Shown: positions 25,420-34,383, counted from the first letter of the stretch. The stretch is DNA of 64,000 nucleotides from Ectothiorhodospira shaposhnikovii (GCF_016584105.1 NZ_NRSM01000011.1:37501-101500); one strand, 5' to 3'. A program made the numbers and translations. The notes: a model not told the origin generated them from the letters alone.

Positions 25420-25953
25420 TTAGATCTTGATGATCCCGACCAGCTCCACGCGGGTGTCGGAAATCTTGTTGAAGTCGGGAATGTTCTTCACCTCGTACAG
25501 GTAGCCCGGACGCAGCACCTCGCCGGTCGGATTGGTGTCCTGATGGAACACGCCGCCCATGGCGAGATCCCCGGTGACGCTTTCCACGTACTGCACGTCG
25601 CCGCCGAAGAAGCCGTATTCGCGGATGGTGATGCCGTTGGCCTCGGCCTCGTCGAAGCGGAAGAAGACGCCGATGGTGTTGGTCTCCTCGCCGGTTTCGA
25701 GATAGCGCACGCCGTTGACCAGGAGCGCCCCTTCGGCGTTCTCCTTGAGGAAGGTCCGCTTGTAGTAGCGCTTGCGGGCGCGTTCGTTTCTGAGCCCGGT
25801 CTGGCCGATGTCCGGCGCGGGCGGATTCTGCGGGTCGCTGAAGCTGGCATCCCCGTCGCCGATGGCGCAGTGGGTGATGCCGTCCACGGCCTGGCCGAGG
25901 AGGAGTTTGGCCGTCAGTATCCGGCCGGTTTTGACGATGAGTCCCAGTGCCAT
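25420..25953 (-). CDS. Phage tail appendage/tail collar-like protein
   Basis: This 177-residue protein reads MALGLIVKTGRILTAKLLLG, then GDGDASFSDPQNPPAPD, with TNTIGVFFRFDEAEANGITIREYGFFGGDV in two adjacent beta segments. This resembles small phage tail-fibre attachment proteins that adopt a tail-collar or gpH-like N-terminal fold. It sits between the large fibre gene and the other appendage genes. It may connect fibre to baseplate. Nothing enzymatic is visible. Confidence 0.5.
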   Translation of the reverse strand: MALGLIVKTGRILTAKLLLGQAVDGITHCAIGDGDASFSDPQNPPAPDIGQTGLRNERARKRYYKRTFLKENAEGALLVNGVRYLETGEETNTIGVFFRFDEAEANGITIREYGFFGGDVQYVESVTGDLAMGGVFHQDTNPTGEVLRPGYLYEVKNIPDFNKISDTRVELVGIIKI

Positions 25954-25965
25954 TGCTGTTCTCCT

Positions 25966-26427
25966 TTAGGTCTGAATTTCGTGGTCTTGATCGATGAGCA
26001 CCGCGAACAGGATCTGGCGCGTGTCGGCCAGCAGCCCGGCCGGGATCGCAATGCGCTGAACGGTGTCGGATCGGCTGGTGTGTGCGCCGGACGTCAGGAC
26101 GCTGGTATCGATGCTCCGCAGCCAGGGGCGTGTCACCCGCACCGCCGCGTCGGCATCGACGCCCAGACGGCCATGGACGACGAGCCACAGGTCGGCGCTC
26201 CGGTTCAGGCGGTTGTTCACGCGAAACGCGAGGTCGGATCGCCGTTCGAGCCGATGGGCAACCCGCACCGCGCTGTCGGCCCGGACCATCACCGTGCGCC
26301 TGGCCGGTGCCCCGGGAAACAGCTCGAAGAGCGCTCCTGGTTGCGCCGCGCCGATGGTGAGCAGTTCCGGCCGCCGGATGCCTCGGCGGGTGGTAATGGA
26401 TGCCAGTTGTCCCTTATGCACTGCCAC
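25966..26427 (-). CDS. Phage tail-module protein, unknown function
   Basis: A GTG at 26427, preceded by GGGAGG seven bases upstream, gives a 153-residue protein starting VAVHKGQLASITTRRGIRRP. It contains repeated phrases of the type RADSAVRVAHRLERRSDLAFRV, NRLNRSADLWLVV and DADAAVRV, about 20 residues apart, suggesting a short beta-repeat. The start overlaps the preceding 43-residue gene. No known domain is recognised. Position points to a fibre or appendage component. Confidence 0.55.
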   Translation of the reverse strand: MAVHKGQLASITTRRGIRRPELLTIGAAQPGALFELFPGAPARRTVMVRADSAVRVAHRLERRSDLAFRVNNRLNRSADLWLVVHGRLGVDADAAVRVTRPWLRSIDTSVLTSGAHTSRSDTVQRIAIPAGLLADTRQILFAVLIDQDHEIQT

Positions 26428-26545
26428 GGCGAATCCTCCCGCTGAGCTTGAGCGCCTGGCCACGGTTCATGGGCACAAGCGTTTCCGGACGACGCTGGCC
26501 GGTGATCGTAGTGATGGGTTTGAGATTTCCGCTTTGCGTTGCCAT
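26414..26545 (-). CDS. Very small phage ORF (43 aa)
   Basis: An ATG at 26545, preceded by AAGGAGTAACGCC and five bases after the stop of the 329-residue gene, opens a 43-codon frame. It begins MATQSGNLKPITTITGQRRP and ends at a TAA at 26416-26414. The good ribosome site, the tight spacing and the overlap with the next gene support it as a real gene. It is basic and probably an accessory structural peptide. Confidence 0.5.
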   Translation of the reverse strand: MATQSGNLKPITTITGQRRPETLVPMNRGQALKLSGRIRRGSA

Positions 26546-26549
26546 GGCG

Positions 26550-27539
26550 TTACTCCTTCACCGCGCACCAGCCGCCGGTGGTCAGGTTGAACACGCGGTA
26601 GCTGTCCGTACCGATTTGAATAGTGTCTTCCGAGGCGACATTGCCGCCGCCCACGGCGAAGACCTCGATGAGTTCGCCGCGCAGTTCCTGGTAGGCGGCG
26701 GAGCCGGACATCGAGGCGAGCCAGGGAAAGAGGATGGTGGTGCCGTAGCGCATCTCCGGATCGGTTTCGCCCTGGAGCCCGCCATTTGCCGCACCGCAGC
26801 GACCCTGCTGGCCGGACGCGGAAGTCCAGCCGTCGAACTTGTTCACGGCGTAGAAGGTGCCCGGCGCGTTGTAGTAGCTGTTGACGACCGGCTGCGGGTC
26901 CTCGCCGATCTTGGCTCCCGAGGCGTAATCCCGAACGAGGGTCTCGACGGTGATGGTGTTCGGCGTGGCGACGGTGTCTGTGGCGCTCACCCGCACGCGT
27001 TCGATGCCCGCGTCGTCCTTGATCACATAGTCCTGTCCGGGCGTGACCACGGTGGCGTCGTTGACCTGAAGCACCACGCCGCTTCCGGCGGTGACCGCCG
27101 CCTGCGTGAGCGCGATGGCCCCGGACCAGAAGCGTTTCAGCAATCCGCTGTAATGGCCGTAATAGGTGGAGACGAGCTTGGTGACCACGAAGACGTGGTC
27201 CAGATCGGCGAACAGCCAGAAGATGAAGTCGGCGCTGTCCTCCACCCGCAGGTAGGTGTAACTGGTGTGCGAAGCCTCGTTGACGCCGGTGTGGGTGGCC
27301 GCGTCCCAATACTGAAATGCGGCAATGTGAATCCGCCCGGAGGTGGTACTGATACGGAACTGCAGATAGACGTCCTCGGCTCCGGATTCCCCGTGAGACT
27401 TGAAGACGAAATACGGCTGCGGGTCGGCCGACTGGTCGTCGTGCAGGGTCCATCCGGTGGTGGTCACCAGAAAGGTACGCAGTTGATTGAGCAGGTCGAG
27501 CCGACCGTGGGCGAGTCCTTGAATGCTGTGGTATGCCAT
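26550..27539 (-). CDS. Phage tail-module protein, unknown function
   Basis: This 329-residue protein begins MAYHSIQGLAHGRLDLLNQL and has a globular, beta-rich composition with many aromatic residues (FVFKSHGESGAEDVYLQFRI, then YLRVEDSADFIFWLF). Its N-terminal half resembles a small phage domain seen in tail proteins near fibres, though I cannot name it. It lies between two appendage genes, separated by four and ten bases. A decorative or receptor-binding tail component is likely by position. Confidence 0.55.
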   Translation of the reverse strand: MAYHSIQGLAHGRLDLLNQLRTFLVTTTGWTLHDDQSADPQPYFVFKSHGESGAEDVYLQFRISTTSGRIHIAAFQYWDAATHTGVNEASHTSYTYLRVEDSADFIFWLFADLDHVFVVTKLVSTYYGHYSGLLKRFWSGAIALTQAAVTAGSGVVLQVNDATVVTPGQDYVIKDDAGIERVRVSATDTVATPNTITVETLVRDYASGAKIGEDPQPVVNSYYNAPGTFYAVNKFDGWTSASGQQGRCGAANGGLQGETDPEMRYGTTILFPWLASMSGSAAYQELRGELIEVFAVGGGNVASEDTIQIGTDSYRVFNLTTGGWCAVKE

Positions 27540-27549
27540 GGCGGCCTCC

Positions 27550-28143
27550 TTAGAGAATCGGGTTTTCCGTGCCGGTCAGGCGCAGCTTGATGTCGAGTTT
27601 GTTTTGCACCGGTGTGCCCGGGAGCACGGTGCAGCGCCGCCAGAAAGACAGCGTCTGCTGGAAGGCCTTGTCACCGAGATTGAGCGGTGCGCCCTGGGTG
27701 GCGGTGTCGAGTCCGGCCTGGGTCAGGGCCAGGCGGTACCAGACCGATTCGTCGGTGCCGTATTCATCGATGGGATCGAGCACCAGCCCGGTGTAGTCGT
27801 AGCCGGAATAGACGGTCGTTCCGGCGTCGTGCGCGGCCGGAGCGGTGTTGGCCACGCCCCGCTGCACGGTGAGATTGGCGGTGCCGCCGCCGCTTTCGAT
27901 GAGCATCTGCTCTCCGTCGATGATGATGAGTTCGCCGTCGGCAAAGCGCGGTTCGGCCAGGGCGATGGAGGTCTGCGCCGCGTCTATGGCCGAGGCGAGG
28001 CTCGTCTGCTCGTTGGCGACGTAGAGCTGCCGATCCTTGATGTCGCCGTCGGTGCCGTTGTAGCTCTCGGCCTCGGGGCGGCTGAAATCCCCCTCGGAAA
28101 TCTGCTGGGTCAGCGCTTCGTCAAGATAGAGGTGAATCGCCAT
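27550..28143 (-). CDS. Phage tail-module protein, unknown function
   Basis: Started at the ATG at 28143 (AAGGAG upstream), the product has 197 residues and begins MAIHLYLDEALTQQISEGDF. The middle contains GELIIIDGEQMLIESGGG and NLTVQRGVANT, a beta-rich arrangement found in small phage tail proteins. The frame is open further upstream only as a shadow of the gpI-like gene. No catalytic motif is seen. Confidence 0.6.
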   Translation of the reverse strand: MAIHLYLDEALTQQISEGDFSRPEAESYNGTDGDIKDRQLYVANEQTSLASAIDAAQTSIALAEPRFADGELIIIDGEQMLIESGGGTANLTVQRGVANTAPAAHDAGTTVYSGYDYTGLVLDPIDEYGTDESVWYRLALTQAGLDTATQGAPLNLGDKAFQQTLSFWRRCTVLPGTPVQNKLDIKLRLTGTENPIL

Positions 28144-28153
28144 GGGTTCTCCT

Positions 28154-29731
28154 TCAGGTGGGCCACTGGGTGGCGCGATAGTTATTGGTGGCGGCCTCGA
28201 ACCCGGCCTGCGTGGGCGCGTGCAGGTCCTGCTGACGGAACAGCCAACGGTAGGACGGCCGCGACCAGCGGAATCCGGCCTGGTTGAGGCGCATGCGGCT
28301 GACGCGCATCGGGCGGGTCCGATCAACGGAGAGGCGCAGGCCGGTGGTGTTGAGCGGGCTCGCGCCCAGCTTCATGGTCTCGACCCGATGGCGCTGGAGA
28401 GAGCCCGTGTCCACGTAGACTTCAAGCGAGGCCCGTTCGCCGGTCAGATTCGCATTGCTCAGATACCGGGTGTTCAGGGTGTTCGCGTTGAGCCGGAACA
28501 CAGGCCCTCTCCGCCGCCATCGGTCGATCCGGTCGACGGCCAGGGTGACGTCCGCGTCGCAGCCAGCAGTGGAGGCGAGCAGCAGATTGCTGATGCCGCC
28601 CTGGTTGGCGGTGAGGTCGAGACCAGTGTTGAGCCTGGCGCGGCCAAGCTGGAAGCAGAGGCGGTGACGAGATTCCAGCGGCAGGCGCAGGTCGTACTTG
28701 GCCTCCGCCCGTTCGACCGGTTCCGCTTGCGTGTCGAAAAAGAAATCCTTCTGCCGGAAGCAGTAGCGCAGCGCGGTCTCGCCATGGGTCAGCGGCTTGC
28801 GGTTGAGATGGCTCTCGCCCAGCCCGAAGCCGCTTTCCAGCACATCCCCTTCGAAGTCTCGGCCGGTGTAGATGGGCGTGCAGAAGGAAACCCGATCTTC
28901 GCCGACGCGGGTGTGCGGCAACCGCCAGTCGTTGAGGGCCTTGTGGTTCAGACGCATCCGGTTCTGGCGGCCGTGAAAACGGGAGACCTTCACGGCGGCC
29001 CGATCGATTTCCGGGAGCATCTCCGTGGTGCTGGTGAGCTGCAGCAGCTCCCAGGCCCTCTGCTTGTTGGTCAGGTGACGGCAGGAACCAAGCGAGGAAC
29101 GTCCGAGGACGAAGGTTTCGTCGAGAAACGCCAGCACGATCCGGCGCACGGCGTTGGCGTGCCCGAAGTCGAGCATCGCGCCGCCTTCGATCCATTCGAG
29201 CAGAAACTGGAGCCAGAAACAGCGCGTACCCGCCGGGTGGTGAAACACCAGGACGTCGCGCAGCCCCTCGGTCTGGTTGAGACACAGCACGCGAAACACG
29301 CCGAGGCTGAACACCAGCCCGGGTAGTTTGGCGCTGCTGAGTCGGGAGCGGGCATTGAGACGCAGCGCCGAGCGGAAGGTCTCCTGCAGTTCACCCTGCC
29401 AACCGAGCGCGTCAAAGTCCCGCTCGATAGCCGGAATGGTGCCCTTGCGGCGATAGATTTCGACCGCCTCCCGCACGCGGCGGCGCTGGCAGTTCGGCGA
29501 ACAGGTGCCGTCCACTTCGAGGCCGACCAGTCTCGCCAGCAGCGGCAGGAAGCGCTCGTCGCAGTGATCGACGTCGAAGATGGTCGGGAAATCGTCGATG
29601 GCCTGCTTGAGCTCGTCGAGCGTTCCGGCGGGAAGGCTCAGAAAGGTGCGCAGGTCACCGGCCTCGTCGTTGTGCTCGTAAAGCGGCGGCAGCAGGCCGA
29701 GCAGATTGTCCTTGAACCAATCCGACATCAA
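28154..29731 (-). CDS. Phage tail protein I-like (TIGR02242-type) baseplate/appendage protein
   Basis: The N-terminal 130 residues, with LGLLPPLYEHNDEAGDLRTF and then a FLPLLARLVGLEVD segment followed by RRRVREAVEIYRRKGT, match the tail protein I family that links the baseplate wedge to the fibres in contractile tails. The remaining 390 residues are a beta-rich extension with recurring LN-rich phrases such as LNARSRLSSAKLPGL and RLNTGLDLTANQGG, probably a repeat fold. At 525 residues it is about twice as long as P2 gpI. It overlaps the baseplate J gene stop; the second ATG (29728) may be the real start. Confidence 0.75.
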   Translation of the reverse strand: MMSDWFKDNLLGLLPPLYEHNDEAGDLRTFLSLPAGTLDELKQAIDDFPTIFDVDHCDERFLPLLARLVGLEVDGTCSPNCQRRRVREAVEIYRRKGTIPAIERDFDALGWQGELQETFRSALRLNARSRLSSAKLPGLVFSLGVFRVLCLNQTEGLRDVLVFHHPAGTRCFWLQFLLEWIEGGAMLDFGHANAVRRIVLAFLDETFVLGRSSLGSCRHLTNKQRAWELLQLTSTTEMLPEIDRAAVKVSRFHGRQNRMRLNHKALNDWRLPHTRVGEDRVSFCTPIYTGRDFEGDVLESGFGLGESHLNRKPLTHGETALRYCFRQKDFFFDTQAEPVERAEAKYDLRLPLESRHRLCFQLGRARLNTGLDLTANQGGISNLLLASTAGCDADVTLAVDRIDRWRRRGPVFRLNANTLNTRYLSNANLTGERASLEVYVDTGSLQRHRVETMKLGASPLNTTGLRLSVDRTRPMRVSRMRLNQAGFRWSRPSYRWLFRQQDLHAPTQAGFEAATNNYRATQWPT

Positions 29732-31137
29732 CCGGCCCTCCGCAGATCGAGGTTGACGCTGCCGAGAACCGGGATTTCGCCGTGGCGCAGCTCGATGTCC
29801 TGCTGCGGCGCGTACAGGTGCATGTGGCTGACGCCGCGCACGCCGTCGATCAGGGCCACCAGGTCGGAGAAGAGAATGGTCTGACCGAAGGAGACTTGGT
29901 CGAAGGAAAAGAAATCGGAGAGCGCGGCTTCAATGCGGCTGCGCACGTTTTCCAGCGGTTCACCGGGCCAGACGTAGACCTCGGCGTCGATGGAAACGGG
30001 CCGGTAGATCGGATCGAACAGGTTGATCTCGACCGTGATGACCTTGCGGCGTTCGAGAAACTCCGCGAGGTCCCGCTTGAGCAGCGCCGAGGGCATTCCG
30101 CCGCCGTTGGGGGCGATGGCCAGTTGGACGTTGTAGTAGCGGATGTTCTGGCAGGCATTGGTGTCGAGCACCTTGGCCTTGGCGACGCCGGGGTAACCTT
30201 CGGCGAGCGCCTGGTAATCCTCCAGGGTGACGGCTTTCCAGAGACTGCGCAGCTCCGCCGGTGCCTGTCGGCGGGCGTGTTCGAGGGCTTCCCGCGAAGC
30301 GCCGCCGGTGGCGGGCATAGGGTTGGTGACGGTCAGGGAAACCTGGCCTCCGTCGAGGTAGATCGGGCTCAGCAGTTGAGTGATCCGGTTCGGACCGAGA
30401 TTCCCCTGGTCCCCGATGGTCTGCAGATAGCTGACGGCGATGGCGCTTCCCTGAGCGGGTACAGCGCCGCTTTGTCCGTCGCCGAAAATCAGGGTCGAGA
30501 TGTCGAGGGCGTCCAGGTCGGCCATGAAATGGCGGCTGTCGGCCAGGCTGTCCTGGAAGTGATCGACCTCGCTCCAGGCGTCGTCCCCCACCGTAACGGT
30601 GATGGTGCCCTGGGCGATGACGTCGCCGGTCAGGCGGATGCGCTGGAATGGCAGCCCCGTCGACGTGAAGGTCTCGGTGCGGCGCACGCCTTGACGGGCC
30701 GGGATGTCCACCGAGAGCACGCCTCGCGGGATGAGGCCATCCTCGACCGTCTCGAAATCCGCCTCGCCGTCATTCAGCAAGGCACGACAGGCCGTTCCCG
30801 CCGGAATGGTCAGGTCCTTGCCGAGCGGGGCGGAGAGCCGGAAGCGCAGCATGGTGGTGGAGGCCACCGGCGAGTCCAACCGGTAGCCGATGAGCTTGCA
30901 GAGATTGATGACGTTCTGGCGCTGGCGGGCCGTGGGCAGAAAGGCCTCGGCCGCCTGGGCGTCCAGGTAGTAGGCCAGCATGTCGCCCACGCCGCAAAAC
31001 AGATCGAGCAGGACGACGCCGAGATCGGAGTGGTTGAAATCGGTCCAGCGGTCAGTGAGCTGCGGGATCTTCGCCAGCAGCTCCTGGCGGATCGATTCGT
31101 AATCCTTGTTGATGTATCCGATGCTTGCGCGGCCCAT
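29728..31137 (-). CDS. Baseplate J-like protein
   Basis: This 469-residue protein has the usual features of the baseplate J family (P2 gpJ, T4 gp6): an N-terminal helical part with FNHSDLGVVLLDLFCGVGDM, a beta-rich centre, and the late segment KAVTLEDYQALAEGYPGVAKA, close to the conserved TxxDYxxLAxxxPGVxxA of the family. It forms wedges of the contractile tail baseplate. It overlaps the gpI-like gene and follows a copy of the bipartite intergenic motif (31194-31225) by 56 bases, so it may head its own transcript. Confidence 0.88.
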   Translation of the reverse strand: MGRASIGYINKDYESIRQELLAKIPQLTDRWTDFNHSDLGVVLLDLFCGVGDMLAYYLDAQAAEAFLPTARQRQNVINLCKLIGYRLDSPVASTTMLRFRLSAPLGKDLTIPAGTACRALLNDGEADFETVEDGLIPRGVLSVDIPARQGVRRTETFTSTGLPFQRIRLTGDVIAQGTITVTVGDDAWSEVDHFQDSLADSRHFMADLDALDISTLIFGDGQSGAVPAQGSAIAVSYLQTIGDQGNLGPNRITQLLSPIYLDGGQVSLTVTNPMPATGGASREALEHARRQAPAELRSLWKAVTLEDYQALAEGYPGVAKAKVLDTNACQNIRYYNVQLAIAPNGGGMPSALLKRDLAEFLERRKVITVEINLFDPIYRPVSIDAEVYVWPGEPLENVRSRIEAALSDFFSFDQVSFGQTILFSDLVALIDGVRGVSHMHLYAPQQDIELRHGEIPVLGSVNLDLRRAG

Positions 31138-31193
31138 GTTCTCTCCGGTTTTCGACGGTTATGCGAGAGCGCCTGATGCTCTCGCCACGCCGG

Positions 31194-31225
31194 TTACTTA
31201 CCGGAAGGGGCCTGGATGTGTCGGA
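31194..31225 (-). promoter_or_regulatory. Bipartite intergenic motif, copy 1 (upstream of baseplate J)
   Basis: On the minus strand TCCGAC (31225-31220), 15 bases, then CCGGTAAGTAA (31204-31194). It lies in the 99-base gap between the gp25-like gene and the baseplate J gene. Four other copies with the same spacing lie in other gaps of this operon. It is a candidate phage late promoter or activator site. Confidence 0.7.
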
Positions 31226-31236
31226 GGCGAGAGGCC

Positions 31237-32154
31237 TCAGAGCGGGCCGCGCAGTTGCCAGACGGGATTGGGCTGCCCGGAGGTGTTGTTGAGGTAGTGG
31301 GATTCCTTTTTGCCTTCGAAATAGAACAGGCCGATGCGGCCCGGCTCCAGGGTGGTGATCCGGTGAACGGTGCCAGCGGCGTTGTCTTCCGCCTGGCTCT
31401 GGGCGTCGAAACCCAGACCGCTCGCGGCCAGATAGAGAGCGTGCTCGGCCTGGGGCGCTTCGGTTTCGGGAGCTCCCTCGAACGTCAGGTAATGGCCGTG
31501 GTTGTCACCCGGATCGCTGACGATCCACTTGCCGTTGCGGTCCTGAAAGGCTCCCTCGATGTAGGCGACTTCGTATTCTCCCGCTGGCCAGATGAAGGAA
31601 TCCGCCGGATCGGGGCTCATCTCGGCCGCGTCGAACCAGAGCAGATTGAACAGCGAGCGCACGTCCGGCGACAGGCGCACGCTGCGCACCGGCGGCGGTT
31701 CCGGCTCGGGTTCCGGCTGGGGATAGCTGGGCGCGGGATTGTTCGGGTCTTCTCTGTAGAAGGGATAGACCAGGTTGCCGTCCACCTGGCTCTGGATCAC
31801 CCGGTAGGCGATATGCACCAGCAGCAGGTTTCCGTCGATATTCAGCGGCCGGTCGTCGAAGTGTACCTCCGTGATGATCACCCGCTTTTCCCAGCGCTTG
31901 ATGGCGTCGATCACGTAATGGCGCAGCAGGCCCTTGAGCACCTCGTCGTTTTGTTCGAACACCAGATCCTTCAGCCTGGAACCGAACTCCGGATTCATGA
32001 ACCGTTCGCCGATTCGGGTGCCGAGGATCTGCAGGATGCTTTCGCGGATGTGTTCGTGCTCCCGCGAGGTGGCGGTCGATACCTGGATGCCGCCGGATAG
32101 CGACTGAAACCGGAATGGGTAACGCAGCCCCTTGCCGAGAAAGTCGTAGCTCAT
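31237..32154 (-). CDS. gp25/gpW-like baseplate wedge protein with C-terminal extension
   Basis: Starting at MSYDFLGKGLRYPFRFQ (ATG 32154, sharing an A with the previous TGA), the protein has 305 residues. Residues 1-125 match the GPW/gp25 family, with EHIRESILQILGTRIGERFM and NPEFGSRLKDLVFEQNDE as the conserved core. This component organises sheath assembly at the baseplate. A proline-glutamate linker near 140-155 leads to a 150-residue beta-rich extension that normal gp25 proteins (about 130 residues) lack. It contains AEHALYLAASGLGFDAQSQA and may bind another baseplate part. Confidence 0.82.
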   Translation of the reverse strand: MSYDFLGKGLRYPFRFQSLSGGIQVSTATSREHEHIRESILQILGTRIGERFMNPEFGSRLKDLVFEQNDEVLKGLLRHYVIDAIKRWEKRVIITEVHFDDRPLNIDGNLLLVHIAYRVIQSQVDGNLVYPFYREDPNNPAPSYPQPEPEPEPPPVRSVRLSPDVRSLFNLLWFDAAEMSPDPADSFIWPAGEYEVAYIEGAFQDRNGKWIVSDPGDNHGHYLTFEGAPETEAPQAEHALYLAASGLGFDAQSQAEDNAAGTVHRITTLEPGRIGLFYFEGKKESHYLNNTSGQPNPVWQLRGPL

Positions 32155-33050
32155 CAGGTACGCTCCTCGCAGTCGATGCCGCACTGTCCAGAGCAGCCAT
32201 TTTCCGAAGTGTCGTCATCGATAGCTTCTCCCTGGAATCGGATCACCAGATCCAGACAGCTCTTGAGTCCCAGATGGATGGTTCCGTCCGCCTCGATCAG
32301 CCCGCCGTGGCCGGACTGGCCGCACTGGAATCCCTTGGCTCCGCCGGAAAGCAGACGGACGGCGATGGTTTCGCCGATGCCCTCGATGCGGCCGATGCCG
32401 ATGATGTCGATAGGACCGGACGGGTTGATCAGCGTGATGAACCGCTCCCGGTGATCGACGTCGAGACGGATGCCCTCGGGCAGAACCACCGCGAAGCGTT
32501 CCGCGCCCATGGCGGTCGGCTCGATCCCGGCAGGCAGTCCGCTGATACCGGCTGCCTCCTGGGTCGAACGCAGATAGGACTCGACCAGGGTGTAAAGGCG
32601 TCCCGGGGCGACCTCGATGGCCATGCCGGGTCCGGGGGTGATGACCTGCTGTTCCCCAGCGTCGATAACGCAGATTCGCTGGTCGTCCGTGGTCCGCAGG
32701 ATCATGCCGTCAGGCAAGGTGAAGAGCCGGTTGCCGTCCGGTAGATCCCGGGGTTCGGTGCTCGCAGGCAGTTCGACGAAGGGATAGAAATCGGGCTCCG
32801 GCTCGATCTGTACCTGCTCCAGGTACTCCTGGGTCTTGGCTTGTTGCGCCTCCAGATAGGCCTGGGCCTGGCCGCGCATCGCCTCCGAGGCGGCGTGACC
32901 GGCCTCCAGCAACGTGCGGATGCCGGAAAGCTCCTCACGGATGCCGGACAGGTGATTGCAGAGCGCCCGCAGTACATACTGCTGTTCGCCGGAATCGGTT
33001 TGTTCGATGGTGGCCTGCAAGTCGGCGGGTTCTTCGGAAATCATCGACAA
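32154..33050 (-). CDS. Phage baseplate-module protein, unknown function
   Basis: The 298-residue protein starts with a helical region (residues 10-75) that includes two alanine/glutamine-rich heptad stretches, likely a coiled coil. A beta-rich domain follows, with LPDGMILRTTDDQRICVIDA and LPEGIRLDVDHRERFITLI, two related strands-and-turn units that suggest an internal duplication. The C terminus is cysteine-rich (ENGCSGQCGIDCEE). No family is recognised. Position between the gp25-like and Ig-like proteins suggests a virion role. Confidence 0.55.
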   Translation of the reverse strand: MSMISEEPADLQATIEQTDSGEQQYVLRALCNHLSGIREELSGIRTLLEAGHAASEAMRGQAQAYLEAQQAKTQEYLEQVQIEPEPDFYPFVELPASTEPRDLPDGNRLFTLPDGMILRTTDDQRICVIDAGEQQVITPGPGMAIEVAPGRLYTLVESYLRSTQEAAGISGLPAGIEPTAMGAERFAVVLPEGIRLDVDHRERFITLINPSGPIDIIGIGRIEGIGETIAVRLLSGGAKGFQCGQSGHGGLIEADGTIHLGLKSCLDLVIRFQGEAIDDDTSENGCSGQCGIDCEERT

Positions 33051-33056
33051 CCTCCA

Positions 33057-34067
33057 TTACATGCCGACATTGGCGGGTTGGGATTGATAGCTCATGGCGT
33101 TGACCGGCGTCACAGTCCCGGTCGCGCCGTCTATTTCGAACACGGTCCAGACCGTGCCCGGGGCGTTGGGAACGGTGAAGGTCTGCTCACGGCCATCGCT
33201 CAAGAACACCTTCACCGATGCTCCCGACTGCGCCAGGCCGGTGCTCGGATTGGCGTTGCGGTTGGTGTAGTCGTGGACCGCGTAGCGGTAGACGCCGGGG
33301 ATGAGCCGATGGATGGTGATGGTCTCCGGCCCGTAGGAGCTGGTGTCGTCCACGTCCAATTCCGCCGCCTCGTTTTCGATGGTGTGGGAATAGAACACAT
33401 GGAACCTGCCGCCCGATGGCGTCGGTCCGGTGAGATGGGAATCGAGATCCCTGGGGTTGAGTCCCCACTGCAACACGATGCGGGCGACCTGGCCGTCGAG
33501 CTCGGGCGAGAGAACGATCTGGATGTCGCCGGAGGTGTTGGGGTCAGCGTTCACCCAGCCGTGCCAGGCGATGTATCCCGGCGCGGTGACCTCCACGTAA
33601 TAGAATCCCTCGGGCACGGACAGCTCGAACCCGCCATAGGCGTTGGCGAAGGTCTGGTACGCAGCCGGGCCGGCTTCCGAGCGACGGAATTCGATCAGCG
33701 CGTTGCCGACACCGCTGGTGTTGAGGGCGTTGATCACCGTGCCACTGAGGAAGACCGATGCTCCGCTGGCAAAGTCCGGGTGGTCGGCGAACCAGGACGG
33801 ATCGCGGACCTCCACCAGAACATGGCGAAGGCTGTCCCGGGCCGAGGATCGCCAGACCATGAGCACGGCGTTGCCGATGGTCCAGCCGCAGCGAATGACA
33901 CCATCCGGCTCGATCTCCGCGACCTCCGGGTTGCTGGAGGCAAAGACCGGGGCGTCCACGTCGCCGCGCAGGGAGAGCGGAACCCGTTGCTCGAACTCGC
34001 CAGCGGAGAGGCGGATGGAGCGAGGCTGAACCTCCCAGTGGCTAAAGGCTGGCGGGGTATCCGTCAT
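33057..34067 (-). CDS. Phage virion protein with Ig-like N terminus and DUF2135/YfaP-like C-terminal domain
   Basis: The 336-residue product starts at ATG 34067, overlapping the previous stop (ATGA). Residues 1-95 form a domain shared with the 102-residue protein encoded just upstream (SSNPEVAEIEPDGVIRCG, then an LVW...SLRHVLVEV segment). Residues 105-200 resemble a carboxypeptidase-regulatory-like beta sandwich (SGTVINALNTSGVGNALIEF). Residues 200-320 resemble the DUF2135/YfaP domain (LNPRDLDSHLTGPTPSGGRF). Such beta domains act as adhesive decorations on tails. The match to named families is moderate. Confidence 0.6.
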   Translation of the reverse strand: MTDTPPAFSHWEVQPRSIRLSAGEFEQRVPLSLRGDVDAPVFASSNPEVAEIEPDGVIRCGWTIGNAVLMVWRSSARDSLRHVLVEVRDPSWFADHPDFASGASVFLSGTVINALNTSGVGNALIEFRRSEAGPAAYQTFANAYGGFELSVPEGFYYVEVTAPGYIAWHGWVNADPNTSGDIQIVLSPELDGQVARIVLQWGLNPRDLDSHLTGPTPSGGRFHVFYSHTIENEAAELDVDDTSSYGPETITIHRLIPGVYRYAVHDYTNRNANPSTGLAQSGASVKVFLSDGREQTFTVPNAPGTVWTVFEIDGATGTVTPVNAMSYQSQPANVGM

Positions 34068-34372
34068 GAAGGAACCTCCACCGGTGCGGAGACGCCGCCG
34101 CCATAGACCTCGACCTGGACGTGACGCAGGCTGAGCCGCTCGGCAGAATCCCAGACCAGGATCATGGCCGCCCCGGGAACGAAGCCGCACTCGACATTGC
34201 CGTCCTCATCGACACTGGCCACGTCGGGATTGGACGATTCGAACACCGGCGCTTCGGGTAGACCACGGATCGAGAGCGGAATGCGCTGGACGAATGGGGA
34301 TCGCGAGACCCGGATCAGTTTCGGGAAAACATCCCAGTAGTGCGGTTCCTGCGGCTGTTCGAGATTGTTCAT
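34064..34372 (-). CDS. Small Ig-like phage virion protein, paralogue of the following gene's N terminus
   Basis: This 102-residue protein reads SSNPDVASVDEDGNVECGFV and later SAERLSLRHVQVEVYGG. It is clearly related to residues 1-95 of the next gene, so the pair arose by tandem duplication. The fold is probably a bacterial Ig-like or similar beta sandwich. It overlaps the following gene by four bases. Confidence 0.6.
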   Translation of the reverse strand: MNNLEQPQEPHYWDVFPKLIRVSRSPFVQRIPLSIRGLPEAPVFESSNPDVASVDEDGNVECGFVPGAAMILVWDSAERLSLRHVQVEVYGGGVSAPVEVPS

Positions 34373-34383
34373 CGCGTCCCCCC

